DNA of 64,000 nucleotides. Origin: CAZAOY01 sp964486925 (GTDB lineage: Bacteria; Bacillota; Clostridia; Oscillospirales; Ruminococcaceae). The stretch is taken from the NCBI GenBank assembly GCA_964486925.1, contig CAZAOY010000005.1:1-64000 (forward strand), written 5' to 3'. The notes beneath the pieces are model-generated. The model ran no database searches and was not told the DNA's origin. It worked only from the letters and a program-made list of their open reading frames with translations. This document shows, in pieces, positions 1 through 8,505 of this stretch (positions are counted from its first letter, which is position 1; each line of letters starts with the position of its first letter). The position numbers were made by a program, and so were the translations under genes.

Positions 1-551
1 TATACAATAACTCACGGTTTATGGTGTTGCTAGGTTTCTTTCTATCAATCGGACTGTTAACCATAACACCCGAGATGGTACGATGGTTTTTGTCTAGTGA
101 GTATCATGAAACGGTCTATATCCTTCCTGCGCTTGTTATAGGGATGTTCTTTCAGTTTCTGTACCTGTTTTTCTATGACGTGGAGTACTTTCATAAAAAG
201 ACAAAATACATTGCGGTGTCCTCGGTAATGGCGGCAGTGATAAATATTGTGTTAAACCTACTTCTTATTCCACGGCTTGGATATGTGGCGGCGGCATTTA
301 CAACTGCATTTAGTTACATAGTGCTGGCAGTATCCCACTACTTCTTTATGCGTAGTGTGGACAAGCGCAGAATCTACGATATTAAGCTAATACTAATCGT
401 AAGCCTTATGGTCATTGTTTTTGCGGGACTTATGTACCTATTAATTGATAAGTTGGTTGTTAGGTATCTAGTTTTGTTAGCGTTAACAGTTGTGCTTTTT
501 CTGCTTAATAAAAAGGGTGTAAGGGCATTTATAGCTAACCTTAGGGGATGA
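1..551 (+). CDS. Polysaccharide flippase (Wzx/MATE-like), C-terminal part
   Basis: The reading frame is open from the left edge of the window (first full codon at base 3), so this is the 3' part of a gene that starts outside. The visible ~180 residues contain about five hydrophobic membrane helices with short polar loops, among them a loop with FYDVEYFHKKTKY and a helix pair around LLLIPRLGYVAAAFTT. The motif R-x-G-Y-x-A-A-A-x-x-T is typical of the C-terminal half of polysaccharide transporters that flip lipid-linked sugar repeats across the membrane. It stops 20 bp before a glycosyltransferase start and heads a four-gene plus-strand polysaccharide operon. The family call rests on helix pattern and context. 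A related lipid-II-type flippase is possible. Confidence 0.72.
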   Translation, partial: YNNSRFMVLLGFFLSIGLLTITPEMVRWFLSSEYHETVYILPALVIGMFFQFLYLFFYDVEYFHKKTKYIAVSSVMAAVINIVLNLLLIPRLGYVAAAFTTAFSYIVLAVSHYFFMRSVDKRRIYDIKLILIVSLMVIVFAGLMYLLIDKLVVRYLVLLALTVVLFLLNKKGVRAFIANLRG

Positions 552-571
552 CGTTAAACGAGGAGGATGTA

Positions 572-1288
572 ATGAAAACATTAATAATAATTCCAGCGTA
601 TAATGAAGCGGAGAATATCGAGGCGGTAATACGTAATATCACTAAGTGTGCCCCAGATATGGATTATGTGATTATTAATGACTGCTCTAAGGATAAAACA
701 GCGGATATATGTCGGGAGAAGGGATTTAACTATGTTAGCCTACCAATTAATTTAGGCATTGGCGGTGGAGTTCAGACTGGGTATCTTTACGCACTGAACA
801 ATGGATATGACATTGCTATCCAGATGGATGGAGACGGACAGCATGACCCACGGTATTTAAAGGATGCAATTAAGCCTATTGTAGACGGACAAGCCGATGT
901 AGTAATAGGCTCACGTTTTATTACTAATGAAGGCTTTCAAACGTCGGGGATGAGGCGACTTGGGATAAATTTATTAAGCAAACTTATTAAAGTTTGCAGT
1001 GGCGCTAAGGTTAAGGATGTAACAAGTGGATTTAGAGCGGTTAATAGAAAGATGATAGAACTGTTTGCAGAAGATTACGCGCAGGATTATCCTGAACCAG
1101 AAGCAATTGTTTCAGCAGCAATGCATAAGGCAAGGATAAAAGAAGTCCCAGTAATTATGCATGAACGTGCCACTGGTGAAAGCTCAATCACAGCATGGAA
1201 GCCTATCTACTATATGTTCAAGGTATCGTTAGCAATTTTACTCTATCGTCTAACGTTCAACAAGAAGAGGAGGATTAAATGGCAGTAA
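572..1288 (+). CDS. GT2 family glycosyltransferase (DPM1-like)
   Basis: A GT-A fold glycosyltransferase of about 238 residues that probably transfers a sugar onto a polyprenyl phosphate or onto a growing surface polysaccharide. The N-terminus reads IIIPAYNEAENI, followed by the nucleotide-binding INDCSKDKT segment, and the metal-binding motif MDGDGQHDP lies near residue 90. VIGSRF and the downstream TSGFRAVNRK are typical of dolichol-phosphate-mannose-synthase-like members. I chose the ATG that follows AGGAGG by 5 bases. An in-frame ATG 24 bases upstream overlaps the flippase stop and has no ribosome binding site. There are no C-terminal membrane helices, unlike the GtrB group. The next gene starts inside its last codons, so translation is probably coupled. 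Confidence 0.88.
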   Translation: MKTLIIIPAYNEAENIEAVIRNITKCAPDMDYVIINDCSKDKTADICREKGFNYVSLPINLGIGGGVQTGYLYALNNGYDIAIQMDGDGQHDPRYLKDAIKPIVDGQADVVIGSRFITNEGFQTSGMRRLGINLLSKLIKVCSGAKVKDVTSGFRAVNRKMIELFAEDYAQDYPEPEAIVSAAMHKARIKEVPVIMHERATGESSITAWKPIYYMFKVSLAILLYRLTFNKKRRIKWQ

Positions 1289-1737
1289 CATTGCAGGTGT
1301 TTTTGGTATTAGGTATACTTTGTTACTTTGCGGCTATTATCTACTTCTTGAGAAATAAGTCGTTGACACTTAAATATTCATTGCTTTGGTTAATAACTGG
1401 TGTAGTGATGTTTTTAGCGGTTATCTTTCCTTCAACGATTGAGCAGCTAGCTAAACTTGTTGGAATTGCAAGTGTGACTAATGCGGTCTTTGCATTAGAA
1501 TTATTCTTCTTAATGATAATACTTATGTCTATTACCTCAATAGTATCAAAACAAAATGAGAAAATTAAAAAATTAATACAACATGTGGCATTATTAGAGA
1601 AAAAGGTAGTAGATTCAGATCAAGCACCCTCAAAAAAGTTTGAGATCGATCTGTTAGCTAGCGAGTTGTCAGCTTGCGAGCTATCTACTGGGGAGCTAAC
1701 ACAGGAAACACAAACACATACATCAGCGAAGGAATAG
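1279..1737 (+). CDS. DUF2304 family membrane protein
   Basis: A small membrane protein of 152 residues with three hydrophobic segments (about 5-25, 33-55 and 68-90) followed by a basic, coiled-coil-like tail (KQNEKIKKLIQHVALLEKKV). This is the layout of DUF2304 proteins, which commonly sit beside DPM1-like glycosyltransferases in polysaccharide loci; their role is not established. The start overlaps the end of the preceding glycosyltransferase by 10 bases and has AGGAGG upstream. The last 25 residues hold three imperfect pentads of the form S-x-x-E-L, encoded by 15-base units, which is unusual for the family and may be recent repeat expansion. Confidence 0.75.
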   Translation: MAVTLQVFLVLGILCYFAAIIYFLRNKSLTLKYSLLWLITGVVMFLAVIFPSTIEQLAKLVGIASVTNAVFALELFFLMIILMSITSIVSKQNEKIKKLIQHVALLEKKVVDSDQAPSKKFEIDLLASELSACELSTGELTQETQTHTSAKE

Positions 1738-1742
1738 CCTTG

Positions 1743-2615
1743 ATGAAACAACTACAGCTTAGCATAATTATCGTAAACTTTAATACAAGGCAGGACACCT
1801 TAGAATGTCTTGCTTCTATTAAAAATACCGTTAAGTCAACGGAATACGAGATTATCTTGGTAGACAACTCTACAGATGAGGGTGAGATTGTCGGCGATAT
1901 TACAGATAGTGAGGGTAACATTACCTTCATTAGAGCGGATAATAACGGTTATGCAAATGCTAATAATATTGGGATTAGGGCGGCAAGGGGGGAGTATATA
2001 CTACTCTTAAACCCAGATACGGTTGTATACGCTGATACGATCGATCGGTGTATGGCGTATATCAAAAAGCATGGTGACATAGGAGCGCTTGGGTGCAGGG
2101 TGCTAAGACCATCTGGGGAGCTTGACCATGCGTGCAGGAGAGGATTTCCTACACCATTTAACTCACTCTGCTATTTTTTAAAGCTTAACAAGCTTTTTCC
2201 TAAAACGGAGAGGTTTGGTAGATACACCTATTCATATCTAGAGGATACAGCCTCATGCGAGGTCGATAGTCTTATGGGTGCATTTATGTTAATCCCACGA
2301 AGTGTACTTGATAGGGTAGGACTTTTGGATGAGTCGTTTTTTATGTACGGTGAGGATATTGACCTATGCTATCGTATTAAGGAGAGCGGGAAAAAGGTGT
2401 TTTACTATGCAGACTATACAATTCTTCATAAGAAGTATCAAAGTGGTATAGCCAAGGGGTCACCTTTTGTAATTAAATGGTTTTATAAATCAATGTTATT
2501 GTTTTATGATAAGCATTATAAAAAACGTTATAGCTTTATAGTTAATGCAATGGTTTATGTAGCAATATACTGCATAATGTGGTTAAAGCTATTTAAGAAT
2601 ACTTTACTAAAATAG
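1743..2615 (+). CDS. GT2 family glycosyltransferase, rhamnosyltransferase-like
   Basis: About 290 residues. The N-terminal motif LSIIIVNFNTRQDTLECLASI, the VDNSTDEG nucleotide-binding segment and the metal-binding LLLNPDT are those of the WbbL/RfbF-like GT2 group, which adds rhamnose or other deoxyhexoses to cell-surface polysaccharides. Further typical parts are GAFMLIPRSVLDRVGLLDESFF and the MYGEDIDLCYRI acceptor-site motif. The C-terminal 50 residues carry a hydrophobic stretch (AMVYVAIYCIMWLKLF) that may anchor it to the membrane. The chosen ATG has GAAGGA 9 bases upstream; an open frame extends 23 codons further upstream into the previous gene without a start signal. It is the last gene of the operon and a strong terminator follows directly. 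Confidence 0.87.
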   Translation: MKQLQLSIIIVNFNTRQDTLECLASIKNTVKSTEYEIILVDNSTDEGEIVGDITDSEGNITFIRADNNGYANANNIGIRAARGEYILLLNPDTVVYADTIDRCMAYIKKHGDIGALGCRVLRPSGELDHACRRGFPTPFNSLCYFLKLNKLFPKTERFGRYTYSYLEDTASCEVDSLMGAFMLIPRSVLDRVGLLDESFFMYGEDIDLCYRIKESGKKVFYYADYTILHKKYQSGIAKGSPFVIKWFYKSMLLFYDKHYKKRYSFIVNAMVYVAIYCIMWLKLFKNTLLK

Positions 2616-2663
2616 TAGATCAGAGCATGCCGATAGCTTATCGGTATGGCTCTGATCTATTTT
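2616..2663. terminator. Bidirectional intrinsic terminator
   Basis: A long inverted repeat has outer arms TAGATCAGAGC and GCTCTGATCTA and an inner stem around CCGATAgctTATCGG. It is followed by TTTT on the plus strand and preceded by AAAATA, giving a T-rich tail on the minus strand. It lies between two convergent polysaccharide operons and begins one base after the stop of the plus-strand gene. Confidence 0.85.
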
Positions 2664-2677
2664 GATTATACTCTTAT

Positions 2678-4540
2678 CTATTTAGTCCTATCCTCAACAG
2701 ATAATAAATCCTGTCTATTCTTGCAGTTAACCGCAATTCCAACACCTAGCATTATCCAGAATACAGGTGCTACAGCTAGGATTGAATCGTTAAATATCCC
2801 CGCAAAGAAGTATCCAATAATACCTAGTGATACCGAAATACCTATAACCTGATCCTTGTTATATTCCTTCTTAAATGCATACAGCCTTATAGACTCTACA
2901 AAATAGGTAATTAGTAAAATTAAAAATGCTAGCAGTGCTACACCGCCGTAATTTATAAATATCTGGAGGAATAGGTTATGTGGCTTGTCCACGAATATCG
3001 TCGTGGTTTCATATGCCCAGTATTTACCGAGTAGATCGTTTTGTGGAAAATTAATCATAAAGGTGTCGGGGCCTGTGCCCAGAATTAGATTATCAGATAG
3101 CATAGGAAGTGCACGTGACCAGATGTATCCGCGGGCAGATCCTAGCCGCTCTTTACCTTTAAAGCCTATTGTTTTTGGAAACTCAAGATCAATTCTACGA
3201 TTACTGGATATATTACAAAGATAGATAGAGTTATCACTGTCTATCCTAAATAGAAAGTTAGGTGCGCTGTTAAGGTATAGCACAAGTGCATCTCGGTAGG
3301 TGGATTTATCATTAAGCGCAAGGTGTGCGAAGGAGTATCCAGGGAATCTAGGGTCGGTAATAATATACATGTCATCAGAAAAACTAGAGGATACATTCTC
3401 CCCCTTGCTGTCGGTAAAGGTTATTTTATCTTTATCAGTAGCAACATTAATTGTATCAAGCTGACTGGTAATTGAAACACCTTTTTCAGTGTTCTTTATA
3501 TCCCGTACAGGTATATGGTCTAGATAGTTAAAGTTAGAGGTGTCGCTAAAGACACTAAGTATATCCGAGATTAAAGATGGAATCCTTTCAAAGATCTTGT
3601 TGTTTGTTGCAAAGTTTAACCCTACCGCAACCACAATTACAGCAAGTATCGAGATTGCAAATGGCTTCCAGTACCTTATTATGCGGTTAAACATTATTAC
3701 CACAGCGAAAAGCACAGCAATAGCAATACCGATTATACCTGCACGTGAGGTGCTTCCAAGCAACAGCCAGAGGGATAGAATAACTGATACAATCCAGATA
3801 ATACGGCGTTTTAAAGATTGCTCAAAAACTGCCATCACACCAAATATCGGCACTGTGATTGCTACGAAGCTACCAACATAGTTGTAATGGAAGAATGTAC
3901 CATATAGCTTTCCTGTTTCATATAGCAGATTAATATCCTCAGTTTTAGGAGCGTTAGCACCAAACACAAGATACTTACCGATATCCGACGCAATAAGGTC
4001 GTTTCCAAAGTACTGGAACACACCGATAAATGAGGTAATCGCAACAACCACCGTTAAACATGCAATAATATAGGTAAAATCTTTACTGGTTTTATAGGTA
4101 AAGGCTGTGTACAGGAATAGTACAATATAACACATAATCGAGATAAACCCTTCGGCACGATCATGCCAACCAAAGAATGAGATATCCTTATAGTCCGAGA
4201 ATATACTTGACAACAGCGTAAAAACCAAAAACACTGAAGCCGAGATAAGATAAATCTTTATATAAATATTATGTTTAAAGAATGACAGCATTGGAGATAA
4301 TCGTTTGAAGAAAAAGATAATAACTGCCAACATTATTACTGCTACAGCTATAAGTACATATGATTTTGCTCTGGAAAAAAAATCAAGATAGTCAGAGTAA
4401 GAGTAGTAGGGTAGCTCATCATACCTTAGTTTAACGTTTATTGTACGCACTAAAAGGGGGATTACGGTTATTGCAACTATTACGGGTATGAACATCATAT
4501 TAAATGGCTGTTTTGCTGGTGTAGCACTGTTTTTTTTCAT
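2678..4540 (-). CDS. O-antigen ligase / polysaccharide polymerase (Wzy-C family)
   Basis: A 620-residue polytopic membrane protein with about ten predicted helices and a large extracytoplasmic loop (roughly residues 330-490). The loop is followed by the conserved LGTGPDTF and KPHNLFLQIFINYG motifs of the O-antigen ligase/Wzy polymerase superfamily. These enzymes polymerise lipid-linked repeat units or ligate finished chains on the outer membrane face. In a Gram-positive cell, polymerase or transfer to a wall anchor is the likely role. The start ATG follows TTGGAG by about 9 bases and lies only 17 bases after the sugar-transferase stop, so the two genes form an operon. Confidence 0.82.
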   Translation of the reverse strand: MKKNSATPAKQPFNMMFIPVIVAITVIPLLVRTINVKLRYDELPYYSYSDYLDFFSRAKSYVLIAVAVIMLAVIIFFFKRLSPMLSFFKHNIYIKIYLISASVFLVFTLLSSIFSDYKDISFFGWHDRAEGFISIMCYIVLFLYTAFTYKTSKDFTYIIACLTVVVAITSFIGVFQYFGNDLIASDIGKYLVFGANAPKTEDINLLYETGKLYGTFFHYNYVGSFVAITVPIFGVMAVFEQSLKRRIIWIVSVILSLWLLLGSTSRAGIIGIAIAVLFAVVIMFNRIIRYWKPFAISILAVIVVAVGLNFATNNKIFERIPSLISDILSVFSDTSNFNYLDHIPVRDIKNTEKGVSITSQLDTINVATDKDKITFTDSKGENVSSSFSDDMYIITDPRFPGYSFAHLALNDKSTYRDALVLYLNSAPNFLFRIDSDNSIYLCNISSNRRIDLEFPKTIGFKGKERLGSARGYIWSRALPMLSDNLILGTGPDTFMINFPQNDLLGKYWAYETTTIFVDKPHNLFLQIFINYGGVALLAFLILLITYFVESIRLYAFKKEYNKDQVIGISVSLGIIGYFFAGIFNDSILAVAPVFWIMLGVGIAVNCKNRQDLLSVEDRTK

Positions 4541-4557
4541 TAGTTAACTCCAATCAT

Positions 4558-5937
4558 TTAGTTAAGACTTTCCTTATTTTTCAATCCTTTAAATATAGTT
4601 TTTAAGATAATATCAATATCTAAAAGGATATTCCAGTTCTCAATATATTTTATGTCAAACTCAATACGTTTTTGTATAGAGGTGTCGCCACGGTAACCAT
4701 TAATCTGTGCTAGCCCTGTAATACCAGGCTTTACCTGATGTTTAACCATATACAATGGAATACTCTCTTTAAAGTTGTCCACAAAATGTGGTATCTCGGG
4801 GCGAGGGCCTACAATGCTCATATCACCCTTTAAAACGTTAAAGAACTGTGGAAGCTCATCTATAGAGAACTTGCGGATAAACGAACCAAACTTGGTTTTT
4901 CGTGGGTCAACAGGGGTTGACCATGCGGTGTCTTGAGAGTTATTGATTACCATTGATCTAAATTTATACATGGTAAACTCCCTTTTGTTAAGCCCAACTC
5001 GCTGTTGTTTAAAGATTACAGGTCCTTTTGATGTAGCTTTTATGGTAAAGGCGGTCACAATCATAACCGGAGAGGAGATTATAATAAAGATTATAGAAAG
5101 TATTATATCTATAAAACGCTTAATGAAAGCGTTACCTAGGTTGTCAAGTGGTATCCTTCTTATATTAATAAGAGGGATATCCTCAATCTGGTCGATATAT
5201 GGGTTTGCAGGGATGTACTGGTAGCAGAATGGGATAATAGAAATTTTAGTCCCAGTTTTTTCACATGCTGAAACGATGGATTCTAGGTAGACAGCATCTG
5301 ATATATCGATAGCACAGATTACCTCGTCTGGCTTTTTTGCTGAAAGTACCTGCGTAATATCAGAAAAACTGCCTAACCTCTCACCTTCAAAGTTGTCGTC
5401 GTCTGAGATATATCCGCAGTAGGAAAATCCTAATTTCTTATTGGTTTTAATGATAGAAAGATACCTAGCCGCAGTGCTTTTAGATCCTACTATAATTATG
5501 TTTTTTAGATTATATCCCTTTTGTCGTATCGTTGTTAAGGTCTTTCGTAGTATTAAACGCTTTAAAATAGATGTTGTACAGTTAACAAGGATAAATATTA
5601 CAATTAACCAACGGGATATATCAACCAACTTGAAGATAAACAGGGTTGATAGCGAGATTGCTAGCATAATAAAGTTTGCGTTAACCACCGAGATTATCTC
5701 TTTAGAGAACGAGATTGACCGAAACGAGCCGTATAGGTTAAAGAGGCTGTAGGTCACAAACTGGATAGCAGTAAGTACTAAAGTTATGGTAACATACGTC
5801 TGCCCAGAGAAGCTGTTTACGCCGTTTAGAAGTAGACTAAAACGTATAATATATGCCAATAACATGGAAACTGCAAGACAGAGGCCATCAGTTAAGATAT
5901 TAATTCTATTAAATAGGGTTTGATTCTCTTTAATCAT
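4558..5937 (-). CDS. Undecaprenyl-phosphate sugar phosphotransferase
   Basis: This 459-residue polyprenyl glycosylphosphotransferase likely starts polysaccharide synthesis by moving a sugar-1-phosphate from a nucleotide sugar to undecaprenyl phosphate at the inner face of the membrane. The N-terminal third has about four membrane helices. Residues ~140-230 form a CoA-binding/Rossmann-like domain (IIVGSKSTAARYLS). The C-terminal ~190 residues are the bacterial sugar transferase domain with KRFIDIILS, FKQQRVG, MYKFRSM, DELPQFFNVLKGDMS, VGPRP and KPGITGLAQINGYRG. GGAGGG precedes the start, and a consensus sigma-A promoter lies about 40 bases upstream. The sugar specificity cannot be read from sequence. 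Confidence 0.9.
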   Translation of the reverse strand: MIKENQTLFNRINILTDGLCLAVSMLLAYIIRFSLLLNGVNSFSGQTYVTITLVLTAIQFVTYSLFNLYGSFRSISFSKEIISVVNANFIMLAISLSTLFIFKLVDISRWLIVIFILVNCTTSILKRLILRKTLTTIRQKGYNLKNIIIVGSKSTAARYLSIIKTNKKLGFSYCGYISDDDNFEGERLGSFSDITQVLSAKKPDEVICAIDISDAVYLESIVSACEKTGTKISIIPFCYQYIPANPYIDQIEDIPLINIRRIPLDNLGNAFIKRFIDIILSIIFIIISSPVMIVTAFTIKATSKGPVIFKQQRVGLNKREFTMYKFRSMVINNSQDTAWSTPVDPRKTKFGSFIRKFSIDELPQFFNVLKGDMSIVGPRPEIPHFVDNFKESIPLYMVKHQVKPGITGLAQINGYRGDTSIQKRIEFDIKYIENWNILLDIDIILKTIFKGLKNKESLN

Positions 5938-5978
5938 ACCAATATAAACCCTCCAAATAATTTGTTAGATCAATAGTA

Positions 5979-6007
5979 ATTATACTACAATTAATAGGAA
6001 ATTGCAA
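5979..6007 (-). promoter_or_regulatory. Sigma-A promoter of the sugar transferase / ligase operon
   Basis: On the minus strand TTGCAA and TATAAT are separated by exactly 17 bases, with the -10 box about 42 bases before the sugar-transferase start codon. Confidence 0.75.
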
Positions 6008-6091
6008 GCATATGCAGAAAAAAGAATAATATGTTAACAAAATGTAGCATTTCAAGCTATATTTGAATGTAATAGTTGCGAAAGCATACAT

Positions 6092-6122
6092 AAATAGGAA
6101 CGCAAACAATGCGTTCCTATTT
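6092..6122. repeat. Perfect 13-bp hairpin containing GGAACGCA/TGCGTTCC
   Basis: AAATAGGAACGCA and TGCGTTCCTATTT form a perfect 13-bp stem around a 5-base loop, ending in TTT on the plus strand. It sits in the ~280-bp space between two minus-strand genes. It may terminate transcription of the M23 peptidase gene, but its core resembles other palindromes of this window built around GCATTGTATGC. Confidence 0.6.
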
Positions 6123-6179
6123 AGCTACTGCATTAACATTTATTTTAACTAAAAGCTTTGCTAAAGCTACAGTATGTAA

Positions 6180-6200
6180 GGTTCGCATTGTATGCGAACC
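6180..6200. repeat. Palindrome GGTTCGCAT-TGT-ATGCGAACC
   Basis: A perfect 9-bp inverted repeat with a 3-base centre, 16 bases after the stop of the M23 gene. The same palindrome with centre TTT occurs upstream of the larE-like gene, and degenerate forms lie near the right end of the window, so it is a dispersed repeat and not only a local terminator. Confidence 0.7.
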
Positions 6201-6216
6201 TAGCTAATTACCTGTA

Positions 6217-7014
6217 CTATTCAGCTGTTTTACTCTTTACTATCGAGTTAGGATCAATCCATTTATCATCCTTTTTAGCGGCAAAGTGAACGTGAGGTTG
6301 TAATGCCGCCTCGATCTCTGCAGTTGTTCCTATGCTACCGATTACATCACCTAGCTTAATCTTTTGACCTTTTGTTACAAGTACGTTAGTTCCAAGGTTG
6401 TAGTAATGGGTTTCAACACCGTTTGCATGTGAGATTATTACACAGTTACCCCAAAGCGGGTCGATATAACTGTCCTTAACAGTACCAGCACCTGCGGATT
6501 TTACAGGTGTTCCTACTTCAGAAAGCAGGTCGATACCATCGTGTGTTCTCCACTCATTTAGAGTAACAGATTTGATAAGTTCTCCATTGCTGTAGCTGTT
6601 TATCTCATTCCCTTTGATAGGTAGGATAAACTTAACGTTAGTGGTGGTAGCTTTTGGAGTAGTGGGAGTTTTAGGTGTACTGTTGTTTTGGTTATTTTCT
6701 GTGGTTTTATTGTTCTCTGGTGCTGTCGTAGGTTGATCTTGGTTAACAGAATCCTTTGCAGGCTCGCTGGAAGAGCTGCTAAAAGGCGCATTGTTAACAT
6801 CATTGTTAGCGTTTAGACTTGCCTCCTCTTGCTCTATAACCTTTTCAAGATTAAGCGAGTTTTCGCTAAGGTTTTCCTCTAGCTTTGCCTCGTTTGTAAG
6901 ATTATTAACGGTCATGTTAATAGCAACATAGGTTGCAACGGTTACGGATACAACACTAAGTATTATTGCTATATAAAAACCTTTGGAGTTGAAAAATGAT
7001 TTTTTAGTCTGCAT
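6217..7014 (-). CDS. SpoIIQ-like membrane M23 peptidase
   Basis: A 265-residue protein with a single N-terminal membrane helix (about residues 13-35), a short charged helical stretch, a Ser/Thr/Pro/Asn-rich linker (about 75-125) and a C-terminal LytM/M23 domain. The zinc-site residues look intact: His158 and Asp162 in THDGID, and His241/His243 in HVHF. Membrane-anchored LytM proteins of this size and layout include SpoIIQ, the forespore partner of SpoIIIAH in engulfment; clostridial SpoIIQ often keeps the zinc ligands that the Bacillus protein lacks. A general cell-wall endopeptidase is the alternative. AAGGGAGA precedes the start. A GTATA/GGTAAAAC pair upstream loosely resembles a sigma-F promoter, but the spacing is off, so I do not annotate it. 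Confidence 0.72.
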   Translation of the reverse strand: MQTKKSFFNSKGFYIAIILSVVSVTVATYVAINMTVNNLTNEAKLEENLSENSLNLEKVIEQEEASLNANNDVNNAPFSSSSSEPAKDSVNQDQPTTAPENNKTTENNQNNSTPKTPTTPKATTTNVKFILPIKGNEINSYSNGELIKSVTLNEWRTHDGIDLLSEVGTPVKSAGAGTVKDSYIDPLWGNCVIISHANGVETHYYNLGTNVLVTKGQKIKLGDVIGSIGTTAEIEAALQPHVHFAAKKDDKWIDPNSIVKSKTAE

Positions 7015-7222
7015 AACTTATCTCCCTTGTAAATAAATTTATTAAGTGTAATTAAAGTTTTACCGAAATAAATTATTTTATACAGAAATTTATCTGGTAA
7101 AAAACTTTTGTAATGGGGTTTGGTTATGCTTGTGAAATATTTGTCAACATTTACAAATTATCTACATATAATATAAGGTTTTAGTTGAAACTATAAAATG
7201 TGTGTATTTACAGCAAATACTA

Positions 7223-7251
7223 TTGACTTTTTAGAGAAAACACATTATAAT
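7223..7251 (+). promoter_or_regulatory. Sigma-A promoter of serC
   Basis: TTGACT and TATAAT are separated by 17 bases; the -10 box ends 37 bases before the serC ATG. Confidence 0.78.
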
Positions 7252-7288
7252 AATAATTAGAAATAATAAATATAAACGGAGGATAGCT

Positions 7289-8374
7289 ATGAGTAGAGTA
7301 TATAACTTTAGTGCAGGGCCATCATGTCTGCCTGAGGCGGTTTTGGAGAGAGCGGCGTCAGAGATGCTGGATTATGACGGGAGCGGCCAGTCTGTTATGG
7401 AGATGTCACACCGCTCAAAAGAGTACGAAAAGATAATATTTGGATGTGAAAAGCTTTTACGTGAGGTTCTTAATGTTCCTGACAACTACAAGATTCTATT
7501 TTTACAGGGCGGGGCTTCTACCCAGTTTGCGATGGTGCCTACTAATTTAATGGTTAAAAACAAGAAGGCGGACTTTGTAATTACGGGACAATGGGCAAAG
7601 AAGGCATATAGCGAAGCCAAAAAGTTTGGAACTGCAAACGTTATCGCTTCGTCAGAGGATAAAACCTTTAGCTACATACCACAGCTGGATAGCGCTACCT
7701 TTAGTAAGGATGCGGATTATTTTCATATCTGCCTAAACAATACGATATTTGGTACAAGGTTTGCTACACTTCCTAACACAGGTGATGTTCCGCTCGTTGC
7801 GGATGTTAGCAGCTGTATTCTTTCCGAGCCAATTGATGTATCAAAGTTTGGCGTACTATATGCAGGGGCGCAGAAGAACATGGGACCTGCCGGACTTACT
7901 GTTGTAATTATCCGTGAGGATCTTATCGGCAACTGCCCTAAAGAAGCGGCTACAATGTTTGACTATAAGACTCATGTAGACAACGATTCAATGTACAACA
8001 CACCTCCTACCTACAGCATATATATCTGTAAGCTTGTGCTTGAATGGATTAAGGACACCATTGGCGGGCTTGAAAAGATGAAGGCGATAAACGAAGAAAA
8101 AGCGGGTATACTATACAACTTCCTTGACAGCTCAAAGATGTTTAGCGCTACTGTACAGGGAGATGCACGTTCGCTAATGAATATTCCGTTTGTAACCGGC
8201 AACGATGACCTTGATAAAATATTTGTTAAAGAAGCGGCGCAAAAGGGATTTATTAACCTTAAAGGTCACCGTTCTGTAGGCGGTATGAGAGCTTCCATCT
8301 ATAACGCTATGCCTATAGTGGGGGTAAAAGCATTAGTTTCGTTTATGGCAGAGTTTGAAAAGGCACATTCTTAA
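7289..8374 (+). CDS. serC: Phosphoserine aminotransferase
   Basis: SerC converts 3-phosphohydroxypyruvate plus glutamate to phosphoserine and 2-oxoglutarate in serine biosynthesis, using pyridoxal phosphate. The 361-residue protein opens with YNFSAGPSCLPEAVLE and has LQGGASTQFAMVPTNL. The PLP-binding lysine lies in YAGAQKNMGPAGLTVVI, and GLKGHR-like binding residues appear near the end as NLKGHRSVGGMRASIYNAM. Length and motif order match the family. GGAGG stands upstream of the ATG. serA follows about 2.6 kb downstream, separated from it by a large secreted protein gene, an unusual arrangement. Confidence 0.96.
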   Translation: MSRVYNFSAGPSCLPEAVLERAASEMLDYDGSGQSVMEMSHRSKEYEKIIFGCEKLLREVLNVPDNYKILFLQGGASTQFAMVPTNLMVKNKKADFVITGQWAKKAYSEAKKFGTANVIASSEDKTFSYIPQLDSATFSKDADYFHICLNNTIFGTRFATLPNTGDVPLVADVSSCILSEPIDVSKFGVLYAGAQKNMGPAGLTVVIIREDLIGNCPKEAATMFDYKTHVDNDSMYNTPPTYSIYICKLVLEWIKDTIGGLEKMKAINEEKAGILYNFLDSSKMFSATVQGDARSLMNIPFVTGNDDLDKIFVKEAAQKGFINLKGHRSVGGMRASIYNAMPIVGVKALVSFMAEFEKAHS

Positions 8375-8376
8375 TA

Positions 8377-8458
8377 TATATAAGAAAGGTATCGAGTATA
8401 GTTAGTATTACGTTTTTTGGTTTAATTATTGCTATAGCGGTACCTTTAAGCTTATATA
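8377..8458 (+). repeat. Long bulged inverted repeat after serC
   Basis: TATATAAG-AAAGGTA pairs with TACCTTT-aag-CTTATATA around a ~49-base loop that contains a run of six T. It fills the space between serC and the next gene and could attenuate or process the serC transcript, but it is not a canonical terminator. Confidence 0.4.
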
Positions 8459-8505
8459 GCTAAATGTATAGGACGGTTAACAATAATAATTTGTAGGTGA
8501 TGTCT

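Noticed and set aside
7055..7083. Sigma-F-like promoter before the SpoIIQ-like gene
   Set aside because: GTATA and GGTAAAACTT are present on the minus strand, but the spacer is 14 bases and not about 16, so support is too weak.
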